A DNA stretch of 64,000 nucleotides from an uncultured Coriobacteriales bacterium (GTDB lineage Bacteria; Actinomycetota; Coriobacteriia; Coriobacteriales; QAMH01), in NCBI GenBank assembly GCA_934646835.1, contig CAKUES010000004.1:1-64000 (forward strand), given 5' to 3'. Shown piece by piece: positions 51,974-59,830 of this stretch (its first letter is position 1; each line of letters opens with the position of its first letter). Under the pieces are notes generated by a model that was given only the letters and a program-made list of their open reading frames with translations, did no database searches and had not been told where the DNA came from. The position numbers and the translations under genes are program-made.

Positions 51974-53575
51974 TTAGTGGCGGAAGTGGCGATGACCGGT
52001 GTAGACCATAGGCATGCCGGCGGCGTTGGCGACCTCGATGGAGAGGTCGTCGCGGATGGAGCCGCCCGGCTGGATCAGGGCAACGCAGCCAGCGTCGCGA
52101 ACAACCTCGAGGGTGTCCGGGAAGGGCAGGAAGGCGTCAGATGCGACGACAGCGCCCTTGGCCTCCTCGCCGGCCTGGTCAACGGCGATGCGAGCGGAGT
52201 TGACGCGGTTGGGCTGGCCGCCGCCGATGCCGACGGTGCGGGTGCCCTTGGTGAGAACGACCGCGTTGGACTTGACGGACTTGGCGACCTTCCAAGCGAA
52301 GACCAGCTGCTCCATGAGCTCCTCGGAGGGCTTTGCCTCGGTCGGAACGGTGAAGGTCGCGGGGTCCTCGGACACGCTGTCGAGGTCCTGGACGACCATG
52401 CCGCCCTCGACGATGCGGACCTCGATGTCGTTGCCGGCGGGGTTCATGCCACCCGTCTTAAGCAGGCGGACGTTGGGCTTTGCCTTGAAGACCTCAAGCG
52501 CGCCGTCCTCGAAGTCAGGAGCGATCAAGACCTCGGAGAACTGCTTGTTGACCTCGACGATCTGCTTGGCCAACGCCTCGGTGACGGGGCGGTTGAAGGC
52601 CATGACGCCGCCAAAAGCGGAGACGGAGTCACAGACGAAGGCATCCTGGTAGGCGGCGACGATGTCGTCGGCCTGGGCGATGCCGCAAGGGGTCTGGTGC
52701 TTGATGATGACGGCAGTGGGCTTCTCGGTGCCAAACTCACGGCAGGCAGACCATGCGGAGTCCGTGTCGAGGTAGTTGTTGTAGGAGAGCTCCTTGCCCT
52801 GCAGCTGCTCTGCGTTGGCGAGGGTATGGGCTGCGCTTGCGGGGACGCCGCCCTTTGCGCCGGGGTTCAGACGCTTGTAGAAAGCGGCCTTCTGGTGGGG
52901 ATTCTCGCCATAGCGCAGGTCGGCCTGCTTGTCGAGGAAGATGCGCTTGTCCTGGGCGAAGTCGGTCTCGCCCTCGACCTCGCCGAGCAGCCAGTTGTAG
53001 ATGGCATTGTCGTAGGCGCTGGTCGTGCGGAAGACCTCGAGCGCGAGCTTCTTGCGAGTGTCGAGGGTGGTTGCGCCGTCGTTGGAGCGCATCTCTGCGA
53101 GGATGTCGTCGTAGGTTGCGGGGTTGGTGACAACGGTCACGCTGGCGTGGTTCTTTGCAGCGGAGCGAAGCATGGAGGGGCCGCCGATGTCGATGTTCTC
53201 GATGGCGTCTGCATACTCAACGCCCGGCTTGGCGATGGTTGCCTCGAAGGCGTAGAGGTTGACGACGACCATGTCGATCATCTCGATGTCGTTGGCCTTC
53301 GCGTCTGCCATGTGACCCTCGAGGTCGCGACGGGCCAACAGGCCACCGTGGACCTTGGGATGCAGGGTCTTAACGCGACCGTCCATCATCTCGGGGAAGC
53401 CCGTGTACTCCTCGATCATCGTGACGGGGATGCCCGCCTCCTTCAGAACGCGAGCGGTACCGCCAGTGGAGATGATCTGGACGCCAAACTCGTCGACCAG
53501 GGTGCGGGCGAACTGCTCACAGCCGGTTTTGTCAGTCAACGAGATAAGAGCGCGCTTGATCTTGGGATCTGCCAT
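51974..53575 (-). CDS. purH: Bifunctional AICAR transformylase / IMP cyclohydrolase
   Basis: Last two steps of IMP synthesis, using 10-formyl-THF. The N-terminal cyclohydrolase domain is recognised by ALISLTDKTGCEQFARTLVDEFGVQIISTGGTARVLKEAGI, and ATIC motifs DLRYGENPHQKAAFY, KELSYNNYLDTDSAW and IIKHQTPCGIA are present. The end is DAFLPFPDTLEVVRDAGCVALIQPGGSIRD...GHRHFRH. Length 533. A GAAAGGGG Shine-Dalgarno precedes the ATG. A weak hairpin (AGGGCG/CGCCCT, 51919-51949) follows its stop. Links to folD and the cyclodeaminase are through the folate cofactor. Confidence 0.97.
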   Translation of the reverse strand: MADPKIKRALISLTDKTGCEQFARTLVDEFGVQIISTGGTARVLKEAGIPVTMIEEYTGFPEMMDGRVKTLHPKVHGGLLARRDLEGHMADAKANDIEMIDMVVVNLYAFEATIAKPGVEYADAIENIDIGGPSMLRSAAKNHASVTVVTNPATYDDILAEMRSNDGATTLDTRKKLALEVFRTTSAYDNAIYNWLLGEVEGETDFAQDKRIFLDKQADLRYGENPHQKAAFYKRLNPGAKGGVPASAAHTLANAEQLQGKELSYNNYLDTDSAWSACREFGTEKPTAVIIKHQTPCGIAQADDIVAAYQDAFVCDSVSAFGGVMAFNRPVTEALAKQIVEVNKQFSEVLIAPDFEDGALEVFKAKPNVRLLKTGGMNPAGNDIEVRIVEGGMVVQDLDSVSEDPATFTVPTEAKPSEELMEQLVFAWKVAKSVKSNAVVLTKGTRTVGIGGGQPNRVNSARIAVDQAGEEAKGAVVASDAFLPFPDTLEVVRDAGCVALIQPGGSIRDDLSIEVANAAGMPMVYTGHRHFRH

Positions 53576-53671
53576 CCATAGCCCCTTTCATAGGCAATTT
53601 ATCTGCTCAGACAAAGATAACGCCCCCCGCATGTGCGAGAGGCGCTGGTAAAGCAGAATTGCGAGGAAAGG

Positions 53672-54217
53672 CTACTCCGCCTCGGTCACGAAGTCCTCGG
53701 GCTTGACCTCTTCCACAAACTTATGGAATTCCTCGAGCTCGAGCTTCTTGTCTGCACCCGGCTTGAAGGAACGCGGAAACGACGCAGCTTCCAAAACGGA
53801 GGTCGAAACGAAGAGCGGCGCGTCAGCGCGGATCGCCAGTGCGATGGCGTCGCTCGGACGCGCGTCGACCCTGGTGAACATGCCGTTGTTGCAGCGGATG
53901 TAGATCGTCGCGAAAAACGTCGTCCCCGAGACGCGATCGATCACGCAGCGGCTCACCGTTCCGCCCATAGAGCGAATGACCTGCGTGAGCATGCTGTGCG
54001 TGAGCGGACGCTCTGCCCGGGACTTGTCGATGGCAGAGGCGATGGCTGCAGCCTCCGTGGGGCCGATCCAGATGGGAAGCACGCGGTCGTAGACCTCGTT
54101 GTCCTCCTCGCCCGGGATGGCAAGCGCCTTGGAGGGACGCAGCGAGAGGATCGAGGGCTGGGGCATCATGCCGATTGCCAGCGATTCGATCGTTACAGGC
54201 ACCATATCCAGTTCCAT
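53672..54217 (-). CDS. Bifunctional nuclease family protein (DUF151)
   Basis: A 181-residue protein of the DUF151/BFN family. It has VTIESLAIGMMPQPSILSLRPS at the N-terminus, RVLPIWIGPTEAAAIASAIDKSRAERPLTHSMLTQVIRSMGG, and the family motif RPSDAIALAIRADAPLFVS. Plant and archaeal members have nuclease activity; bacterial function is unclear. The AAGGAGG Shine-Dalgarno sits immediately upstream. It may be co-transcribed with the purine phosphorylase 120 bp upstream. Confidence 0.9.
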   Translation of the reverse strand: MELDMVPVTIESLAIGMMPQPSILSLRPSKALAIPGEEDNEVYDRVLPIWIGPTEAAAIASAIDKSRAERPLTHSMLTQVIRSMGGTVSRCVIDRVSGTTFFATIYIRCNNGMFTRVDARPSDAIALAIRADAPLFVSTSVLEAASFPRSFKPGADKKLELEEFHKFVEEVKPEDFVTEAE

Positions 54218-54337
54218 GCTGCACCTCCTTCATCGGCTAAAACACACTGTCTACCTCTGGATTATAGCTGTAAGCCACAAACCTATCGGCACAGTTGCCT
54301 TTCGTTACCGTGAAGAAACGCAAAGCACACGCAGCGG

Positions 54338-55165
54338 CTAGAGCCTGGGCAAAACCGCCTTGATGAGCGCGCCGATGTTGCCCGCTGCGACCTGGGCCGC
54401 CTTCTCAACATCGCTTATGTCGAGAGGCTCGTCACAGACGCCTGCTGCAGGATTGCTGATGAGGCTGATCCCGAGCACCTCCATGCCGATCTGGTTGGCC
54501 GCAATGACCTCCTGCACCGTCGACATGCCGACCGCATCCGCACCGAGCACCCTAAATGCACGTACCTCCGCCGGGGTCTCGAAGCTCGGGCCCAGATCGC
54601 CGATGTAGACGCCCTGATGCAACGTGACGCCGCACTCCTGCGCAGCCTCCTTGGCCAAGGCCAGCAAACGGATGGAATACGGATGGGTCATGTCGAAGAA
54701 TCGCGGGCCGAACTCGGGCACGGGGCCGATGACGGGGTTCATCATCTGGAAGTTGATGTGGTCCTCGATGAGCATGAGGTCGCCGACGCCGTAAGACGGG
54801 TCGATGCCGCCCGCAGCGTTAGTGACAACGAGCCGCTTGGCGCCGAGCTCGTGCATCACGTAAACAGGGAAGGCGATTTGCTGCGCGGAGTTGCCCTCGT
54901 AGGCATGCAGCCTGCCCTGCATGCAGATGACGTCTTTGCCTTCGAGCTTGCCGAGCACGAAGCGTCCCTTGTGACCCTGGGCAGTCGAGGGGACCATGAA
55001 GGGGACATCGGCGTACGGGATCACCGCGACTTCATCAATGGAGGCGGCAAACTCTCCCATGCCGCTTCCGAGAATGATGGCGACCTCCGGTTTGAAGCCG
55101 GGGGCATGCTCTTCAATCGCGCTCGCTGCCTTGGCGACGTTCTCTTTCGTGATCAGGTATTCCAT
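54338..55165 (-). CDS. Purine nucleoside phosphorylase
   Basis: A 275-residue trimeric-type (PNP-I/PunA) enzyme splitting inosine and guanosine with phosphate. Phosphate-site motifs are ILGSGMGEFAASI and GRLHAYEGNSAQQIAFPV; purine-site motifs are VTNAAGGIDPSYGVGDLMLIEDHINF and GADAVGMSTVQEVIAANQIGMEVLGISLISNPAAG. The start is the ATG with AGGGGAGACC upstream, ~90 nt inside a longer open frame. It is part of purine salvage, matching purC, purF and purH elsewhere in the window. Confidence 0.95.
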   Translation of the reverse strand: MEYLITKENVAKAASAIEEHAPGFKPEVAIILGSGMGEFAASIDEVAVIPYADVPFMVPSTAQGHKGRFVLGKLEGKDVICMQGRLHAYEGNSAQQIAFPVYVMHELGAKRLVVTNAAGGIDPSYGVGDLMLIEDHINFQMMNPVIGPVPEFGPRFFDMTHPYSIRLLALAKEAAQECGVTLHQGVYIGDLGPSFETPAEVRAFRVLGADAVGMSTVQEVIAANQIGMEVLGISLISNPAAGVCDEPLDISDVEKAAQVAAGNIGALIKAVLPRL

Positions 55166-55212
55166 ATGGTCTCCCCTAACGGTGTATATCCAATAGCCAG
55201 AGCTTAATGCAA

Positions 55213-55250
55213 AAAGCGGGGCGCGGGTGTGAGACCCGTGCCCCGCTTCC
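55213..55250 (-). terminator. Terminator after the gene at 55280
   Basis: AAGCGGGGC.CGGGT / ACCCG.GCCCCGCTT forms a GC-rich hairpin followed by five T on the minus strand. Confidence 0.88.
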
Positions 55251-55279
55251 AAAATCCGCGTCTCTCCAGACGCGCGCTC

Positions 55280-55678
55280 TTACCTGAAGTCGTTGAGGTC
55301 AGCGCCGTAGAAGTTGCCCGTAACGTGGGCTTCCTCGGAACCACCGGGCGTGCGCACGCCGCCGGTGTACTCCTCGTCGACGCGCAGGCACTCGTCCTCG
55401 CCAAACTCCTCCTCGAGCTTGTCAGACGCGACGCGAATAGCCTTGCGCACCCCTGCGTCCGGATCCGTCATGGCAGCGGAGCGAAGGATGGGGTAGTAGT
55501 TGATATCGTGGGACTCGCCCATGGCCTCGACGGCTGCCAGGCGCAGCTCGACGGCCGCAAGCTTGTCCACGATATTGAAAAGACCCTCGCCGCTTGCGTC
55601 GAAGAAGGCCCTGCCTCCCAGCAAAATCTGCTCGAGGCCGACCTCTGCAGCGAGCTTCTCGAATTCCTCAGTAGCCAT
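55280..55678 (-). CDS. Hypothetical protein
   Basis: A 132-residue acidic, mostly helical protein. It includes a HEAT-like stretch (VELRLAAVEAMGESHDINYYPILRSAAMTDPDAGVRKAIRVASDKLEEEF, read across) and a Gly/Asn-rich end (GNFYGADLNDFR). No family is recognised. The ATG at 55678 follows GAGGGGATACCAAT; upstream codons are not supported. It is monocistronic with a strong terminator. Repeats like this suggest a protein-binding adaptor, but that is speculation. Confidence 0.7.
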   Translation of the reverse strand: MATEEFEKLAAEVGLEQILLGGRAFFDASGEGLFNIVDKLAAVELRLAAVEAMGESHDINYYPILRSAAMTDPDAGVRKAIRVASDKLEEEFGEDECLRVDEEYTGGVRTPGGSEEAHVTGNFYGADLNDFR

Positions 55679-55772
55679 ATTGGTATCCCCTCGTATACGT
55701 GACTGCATATGCTGCCATGGTAGCAGCAAACAAAAGAGGCCGAGGGAAAATCCCCCGACCTCGCAATCTTGA

Positions 55773-55849
55773 TGGCACCCCCAACGGGATTCGAACCCGT
55801 GATCTTCGCCGTGAAAGGGCGACGTCCTAGGCCTCTAGACGATGGGGGC
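55773..55849 (-). tRNA. tRNA-Glu (anticodon TTC)
   Basis: A cloverleaf on the minus strand with acceptor GCCCCCA/TGGGGGT, anticodon loop CTTTCAC (TTC), T-arm CGGGTTCGAATCCCG and an encoded CCA. Confidence 0.96.
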
Positions 55850-55928
55850 ATAAAAGCTCTCGTATTATTGCACTAATCTCCCGCAATCGGAAGCCCTAAT
55901 TTTTCCCATCTTCGCATACCGTCCCTTG

Positions 55929-55953
55929 GGTATATCTCATGAAGAGATATACC
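55929..55953. promoter_or_regulatory. Perfect dyad upstream of the Tad operon
   Basis: Arms GGTATATCTC and GAGATATACC are perfect 10-bp complements separated by ATGAA. It sits ~50 bp upstream of the phased-repeat module, far from any stop codon and without a T-run, so it fits a repressor or activator site better than a terminator. No copy is present upstream of the M23 gene. Confidence 0.5.
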
Positions 55954-55980
55954 TTCGTGACCTGCGACACTTGCCTTACG

Positions 55981-56085
55981 GGCTAAAAACCGCCGGAAAC
56001 GAGTCGTACACCTTGCAGAAAAGCAGTCTTATCTAGCTCTGATTTCAGTCTTATCCAGGTCTTACTTTGGTCGGAGGTCTGCATA
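55981..56085 (+). promoter_or_regulatory. Phased-repeat regulatory module, copy B (upstream of the Tad operon)
   Basis: CTAAAAACCGCCGG is followed by AGTCGTA at 56002, then five heptamers exactly 11 bp apart from 56025: AGTCTTA, GCTCTGA, AGTCTTA, GGTCTTA and GGTCGGA. The block aligns gap-free with copy A at 6111-6215. The first Tad gene starts ~85 bp further on. The rest of the 315-bp gap (55850-56164) holds the dyad at 55929 and no gene. Confidence 0.72.
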
Positions 56086-56164
56086 GATTTGCTCTCTAAC
56101 CTTACTTCTCGCAAGGGCAGGTGCCGCAAACCCTGCTGTCGAGATCCAAGGAAACGGAGCCGCT

Positions 56165-57073
56165 ATGGTCCTCACCTTCACCTACATAGTCGCAGCCTTC
56201 ATGCTGGGATACCTGATCGTGCCGGAGACGACCAAGGAGCTCTTGACCTACAAGTACGAGGAGATCAACAGCAAGTGGCTGCAGGACCTTCACGCCTATG
56301 CGAGGCATATCGACTTCGTGGGCCGCAAGCCGGGATTTGACGGAGAGCGCGTTGAGAAAGGGATGGCCGAGTGGGGCGCCCGACAGATCGTGCTCGTCAA
56401 CGGAGGCAAGCTGTCCTACGAGAAGGTCCGCGCTCTACGTGACGTCGGTGTGATACCGCCACCTGCGCAAAGCCGCGACCCCACAAAGAGCCTGCCGCAC
56501 GAGCAGGAGATCGCTGTCAGCTACCGGCTCTGCGTCACCATGCGCATGCGCCTGCTATACGGCATCGCCCTCGCCCTTGTCGCCGCCATTCTCGCAATGG
56601 GAAACGCAGGAGCCATCGGATGCATCGCAGGTGTAGTCGCCGGAGCGGCAATGGAGTCAACGTTTCTCACCGACATGCGGGCGCGCATCATCCCATGGCA
56701 GACCACCCTCGTCTTCGGCGTTTGCGCCGCCCTGTTTGCACTTGATTTGCACTGGCTCGAGGGCCTGGCCGCCTCCCTGATCACCGCATTGGCGATGTAC
56801 CTGCTTTTGAACCTCACCAACGCCGCAATGCAGTTTGTCAGCGGCAGCCCGGCCATAGGGGGAGGAGACCTCCGGTTCATCCCGATGATCTGCATCTTCT
56901 CCGGGCTGGCCGGATCGATTTGGGGATTTATAGGCGCGAGCGTCGTCATGGCCCTCATCGCCTTGGTAACAGTCCTTTTCAAACACGGAAACAGAAAGAG
57001 CTACGTGCCTTATGCACCGGGCCTTAGCTGCTGGTTTGCAATCGGGTTGGTCGTGCAGGTGCTCACCCTGTAA
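56165..57073 (+). CDS. tadV: Tad/Flp prepilin peptidase (A24 family) with extended N-terminus
   Basis: A 302-residue membrane aspartyl protease that should trim the Flp pilin and TadE-type proteins. Catalytic Asp170 lies in LTDMRARIIP and Asp235 in IGGGDLRFIP, the paired motifs of the family. Membrane helices fill residues ~128-300. Residues 1-22 form a separate helix, followed by ~100 hydrophilic residues of unknown fold. Short CpaA/TadV enzymes lack this, and the zinc Cys pairs of PilD-type enzymes are absent. It is the first gene of the pilus operon. The AGGAAACGGAGC Shine-Dalgarno precedes the ATG. Confidence 0.85.
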   Translation: MVLTFTYIVAAFMLGYLIVPETTKELLTYKYEEINSKWLQDLHAYARHIDFVGRKPGFDGERVEKGMAEWGARQIVLVNGGKLSYEKVRALRDVGVIPPPAQSRDPTKSLPHEQEIAVSYRLCVTMRMRLLYGIALALVAAILAMGNAGAIGCIAGVVAGAAMESTFLTDMRARIIPWQTTLVFGVCAALFALDLHWLEGLAASLITALAMYLLLNLTNAAMQFVSGSPAIGGGDLRFIPMICIFSGLAGSIWGFIGASVVMALIALVTVLFKHGNRKSYVPYAPGLSCWFAIGLVVQVLTL

Positions 57074-57129
57074 ATCCAAAGACAAACGCCGGGCAAAAGA
57101 GCCCGGCACCACCAGAAAGGAATACACCC

Positions 57130-57327
57130 ATGTTCAAGAACTTCTTTGTTGACGAGCCCGGTAACGGCGCAGAAACCGTCGAGATCGTCATCGGCATCGT
57201 CTGCTCCGTGGGCCTGGGAGCCGCGCTTTTGGGCTTCCAAGGCATCTTGAGGGGCGCGATCTCCGACACCGGAACGAGCGTTGGCAACCTCTTTAACAGC
57301 CTTGGCTCTACGAAGGCAGGCAGCTAG
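57130..57327 (+). CDS. flp: Flp-type pilin
   Basis: A 65-residue precursor of the major pilus subunit. A short leader ends EPGNG, then AETVEIVIGIVCSVGLGAALLGF forms the hydrophobic assembly helix. Cleavage after Gly and the Glu five residues later mirror the G/xxxxE rule of Flp pilins. A small Ser/Gly-rich C-terminal part follows. AAAGGAATACACCC gives a good ribosome site. It lies between the peptidase gene and the TadE-like genes. Confidence 0.85.
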   Translation: MFKNFFVDEPGNGAETVEIVIGIVCSVGLGAALLGFQGILRGAISDTGTSVGNLFNSLGSTKAGS

Positions 57328-57358
57328 CCTCGACAGCGTGGGGAGATGCAATCAGCAG

Positions 57359-57868
57359 ATGAGAGTCTTCAACATAGGTCAACAGCGCGATGAAAGCGGC
57401 GCTGCCGTCATCGAGTTGATGTTCGTCGTGCCTATCTTGGTGCTGGTGATGGCCGCAGTGCTCGACTTGAGCACTTACATCAAATGCAACATGGCCCTCG
57501 ACTCTGCAGCGACCGCTGCAACGAGGTACTGCATGGACAACCCTGCCAGCGCAGACGACGCACAGGCATTGAGCGAGTACTTGGCAACGATCGACCCGGA
57601 GATGGCTGGAATCGGCGTGAGGGTCTCCAAAGGCGACACCGCCAAAGAGGCCTACAAACACCTCTTCTACGTCGACGAAAGCGACAATGCGATCTCACGT
57701 CAGTCCTTCTGCTCTTTCCAGCCCTTTAGCGTCGAGCTCACCTACCAAGCACCCTACAAGACCCTCGTCGGCAAAAGCATCTCCCTTGCCGCTGGTGGCG
57801 ACGGTTCTCTCGTTGCCACCAGCTCGAAATCCGGCGTAATCGACAGAACGGATGGTGATACCTGGTGA
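57359..57868 (+). CDS. TadE-like minor pilin (first)
   Basis: A 169-residue protein with a type-IV-like N-terminus. ESGAAVIELMFVVPILVLVMAAVLD gives a Gly-Ala cleavage point, the conserved Glu and the helix. The external domain has one Cys in the N-terminal half and one later (RYCMDNP, QSFCSFQ), possibly a disulfide. I chose the ATG at 57359; a GTG at 57338 is possible and neither has an ideal Shine-Dalgarno. It overlaps the next gene by 4 bp (GTGA), so the two are translated together. Confidence 0.78.
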   Translation: MRVFNIGQQRDESGAAVIELMFVVPILVLVMAAVLDLSTYIKCNMALDSAATAATRYCMDNPASADDAQALSEYLATIDPEMAGIGVRVSKGDTAKEAYKHLFYVDESDNAISRQSFCSFQPFSVELTYQAPYKTLVGKSISLAAGGDGSLVATSSKSGVIDRTDGDTW

Positions 57869-58410
57869 AATGGAAAACCGCGCCAAACACGCCCTTTGAC
57901 GAGACTGGCACAGAGACGATCCAACTGGCCTTTGCCATCCCCATCCTGTTCATAACGTCGATGGCGGTAATCCAGCTGTGCATCATGGCCTTCTCGACCC
58001 TCACACTCGAAGAAAGCGCAGAGCAGGCAGCTTGGGCCGTCGACTTGAGCCAGATAAAAAGCGCAAGCTCGCCCGGAGAGGCAAACGAGCTTGTCTTCGA
58101 GCTCGTCAGGGACAGGTCGATAGGCATCGACCCCGCAAAGCTGAGCATAAGCAAGACGGCCTTCACTTCAACCGACATATACAGCAGACCCCCTACCCCA
58201 ACGCCCATCGCCAACCGCAACGTGATATGCGATGAGGACAACCGCTATCAACTCGCGCAGATGGTACATGAGACAAGCGCCGGGCTCATCGAGTTCGACG
58301 TGGAATACGAGCTTCCCACGCTCATCGAGCTGCCCGGGCTCTCCCACGTGCGCATCTCCAAGCACATAGCAAGGGAACGGGTCGTCTCGACGAGAACGGA
58401 AATCAGCTGA
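57865..58410 (+). CDS. TadE-like minor pilin (second)
   Basis: A 181-residue protein. DETGTETIQLAFAIPILFITSMAVIQLCIMAF is the pseudopilin-type hydrophobic segment with Glu after the presumed Gly-Thr cleavage site. The external domain is of unknown fold. It starts at GTG 57865 overlapping the stop of the previous gene; its own stop shares one base with the next ATG. It is probably assembled with its neighbour at the pilus base or tip. Confidence 0.75.
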   Translation: MKWKTAPNTPFDETGTETIQLAFAIPILFITSMAVIQLCIMAFSTLTLEESAEQAAWAVDLSQIKSASSPGEANELVFELVRDRSIGIDPAKLSISKTAFTSTDIYSRPPTPTPIANRNVICDEDNRYQLAQMVHETSAGLIEFDVEYELPTLIELPGLSHVRISKHIARERVVSTRTEIS

Positions 58411-59048
58411 TGGGCGGCGAGGAAGGCGGGAACGTGACCATCATGGCCCTCCTGTTCATAGGAAGCCTCACCCTCGCGCTGATTCTCGCCTTGGAATCCG
58501 CTTGTGCCTACGCACAGAAGACAGCACTCGATAACTGCCTGAACATCGCGAGGGAGGAGACGTTCTCACCGGGGTTCGACATGCAAATCAAGAGCAGCGA
58601 TGACCCAGGAGGGCTGATAGCGCGCAAGATCACAGGGTCCTTGAGGCAAAACGGCTACGAAGGGGCCATCGAGATCCAGTTCTACGAGGCAACCGCGGAC
58701 GAAATCGAGGACAGCAACCCCGAGATAGACAGCGCAGAAAACGCAAGGGTCCTCGTATACCAAGTCATTGCCAAGCAAGCCTACGCAAACGTCGTCGCCC
58801 CAGTCGAGTGGTTTGCGAACGCCTTCCTTGCAAGCTCGGTCACAGCATCGCTGTGCCCGTATTCCCTGCATAAGACCTACCGGCCAGACAACGTGGCCGG
58901 CAGCGTCTGGAGCTACGAGATAGCCCCTGGCTCCAGCGAAGCACCCGAGGGCGAGCAGGACCAGAGCAATCAGATGTGGCAAGCGCTTGGCTCGACCCTG
59001 CAAAGCGCGCTTGCAAAGCCGACAGAGATATACAACGCAAACAAATGA
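58410..59048 (+). CDS. TadG/TadE-like pilus assembly protein (third)
   Basis: A 212-residue protein beginning GGEEGGNVTIMALLFIGSLTLALILALESACAYAQKTALDN. This is a TadG-like start, with a Gly-Asn before the hydrophobic helix and the usual 'QKTALDNCL' type continuation. The external domain is rich in Glu, Ala and Asn. Its ATG overlaps the previous stop. The specific role is unknown. Confidence 0.7.
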   Translation: MGGEEGGNVTIMALLFIGSLTLALILALESACAYAQKTALDNCLNIAREETFSPGFDMQIKSSDDPGGLIARKITGSLRQNGYEGAIEIQFYEATADEIEDSNPEIDSAENARVLVYQVIAKQAYANVVAPVEWFANAFLASSVTASLCPYSLHKTYRPDNVAGSVWSYEIAPGSSEAPEGEQDQSNQMWQALGSTLQSALAKPTEIYNANK

Positions 59049-59065
59049 GAGGAGACAGGGACGCC

Positions 59066-59821
59066 ATGTCATTGAAATCAAGCTTCGTCAAACGCCTGGA
59101 GGACAAAAGCCCCCAGCAGCCAACAGACAAGGAGAGCGCCGTCGATGACGTAAGCGCGAAGGTCTCCCGCCTGGCAACCGCAACGTCGATCAGCGCGTTT
59201 GTGGCAGCCGGCTGCCTCATCTTCGCCTTCGTCACCCATGCGCAAGCATCGACCGCGCTGGCGGACGCTCAAGCCGACATGCGCTGCGTCGTTGTCGCCG
59301 CAAAGACGATTCCGCAAGGGGCGACCATCACAGAGGGCATGCTCTCAACAGCCGAGATTCCCTCCGGATACGTGGACAAAGATACGGTCTCCGACATCAA
59401 GGAGGCGCTCGGGAAGCAAACCGTGATCAGAACCGAGGAAGGAGGCCAGGTTCGCCAAGGGGCGTTGACCGACTCTGACGGCAGCTCGTCGCTGGCGGGA
59501 AAACTCTCCAAGGGGAAGAAAGCAGTAAGCATCGACGTCAGCACGGAGACAGACTTCGCACAATCCCTCCTCAGACAGGGAGACCTCGTCAACCTCTACA
59601 GCTTTGCCGACGGCACAAAGAAGCTCATCTGCAAAGACGTCAAGGTGCTGGCGCTTGATGGCTACACCAGTTACGCGGACATGGGGCAGGGAGCGGCAAC
59701 GACTTACTCGACCGTGACCGTAGAGGTCGACAACGCGACGGCAGAGGAGATTCGAGCGACGCAGAGCTCGAAGACAAGCATCTGGATGATCCTCAACGCG
59801 AGCGTCGACCGCAAGAACTAG
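59066..59821 (+). CDS. cpaB: Flp pilus assembly protein CpaB (SAF domain)
   Basis: A 251-residue protein with a cytoplasmic N-terminus (~1-38), one transmembrane helix (~39-60) and a SAF domain (~72-135: VVVAAKTIPQGATITEGMLSTAEIP...LGKQTVIRTEEGGQV). A CpaB-type C-terminal domain (AVSIDVSTETDFAQSLLRQGDLVNLY) follows. CpaB-like proteins organise the outer part of Tad machines. I chose the ATG at 59066 (AGGAGA 10 nt upstream); an ATG at 59045 overlapping the previous stop is possible. Confidence 0.88.
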   Translation: MSLKSSFVKRLEDKSPQQPTDKESAVDDVSAKVSRLATATSISAFVAAGCLIFAFVTHAQASTALADAQADMRCVVVAAKTIPQGATITEGMLSTAEIPSGYVDKDTVSDIKEALGKQTVIRTEEGGQVRQGALTDSDGSSSLAGKLSKGKKAVSIDVSTETDFAQSLLRQGDLVNLYSFADGTKKLICKDVKVLALDGYTSYADMGQGAATTYSTVTVEVDNATAEEIRATQSSKTSIWMILNASVDRKN

Positions 59822-59830
59822 GAAGAGCTC

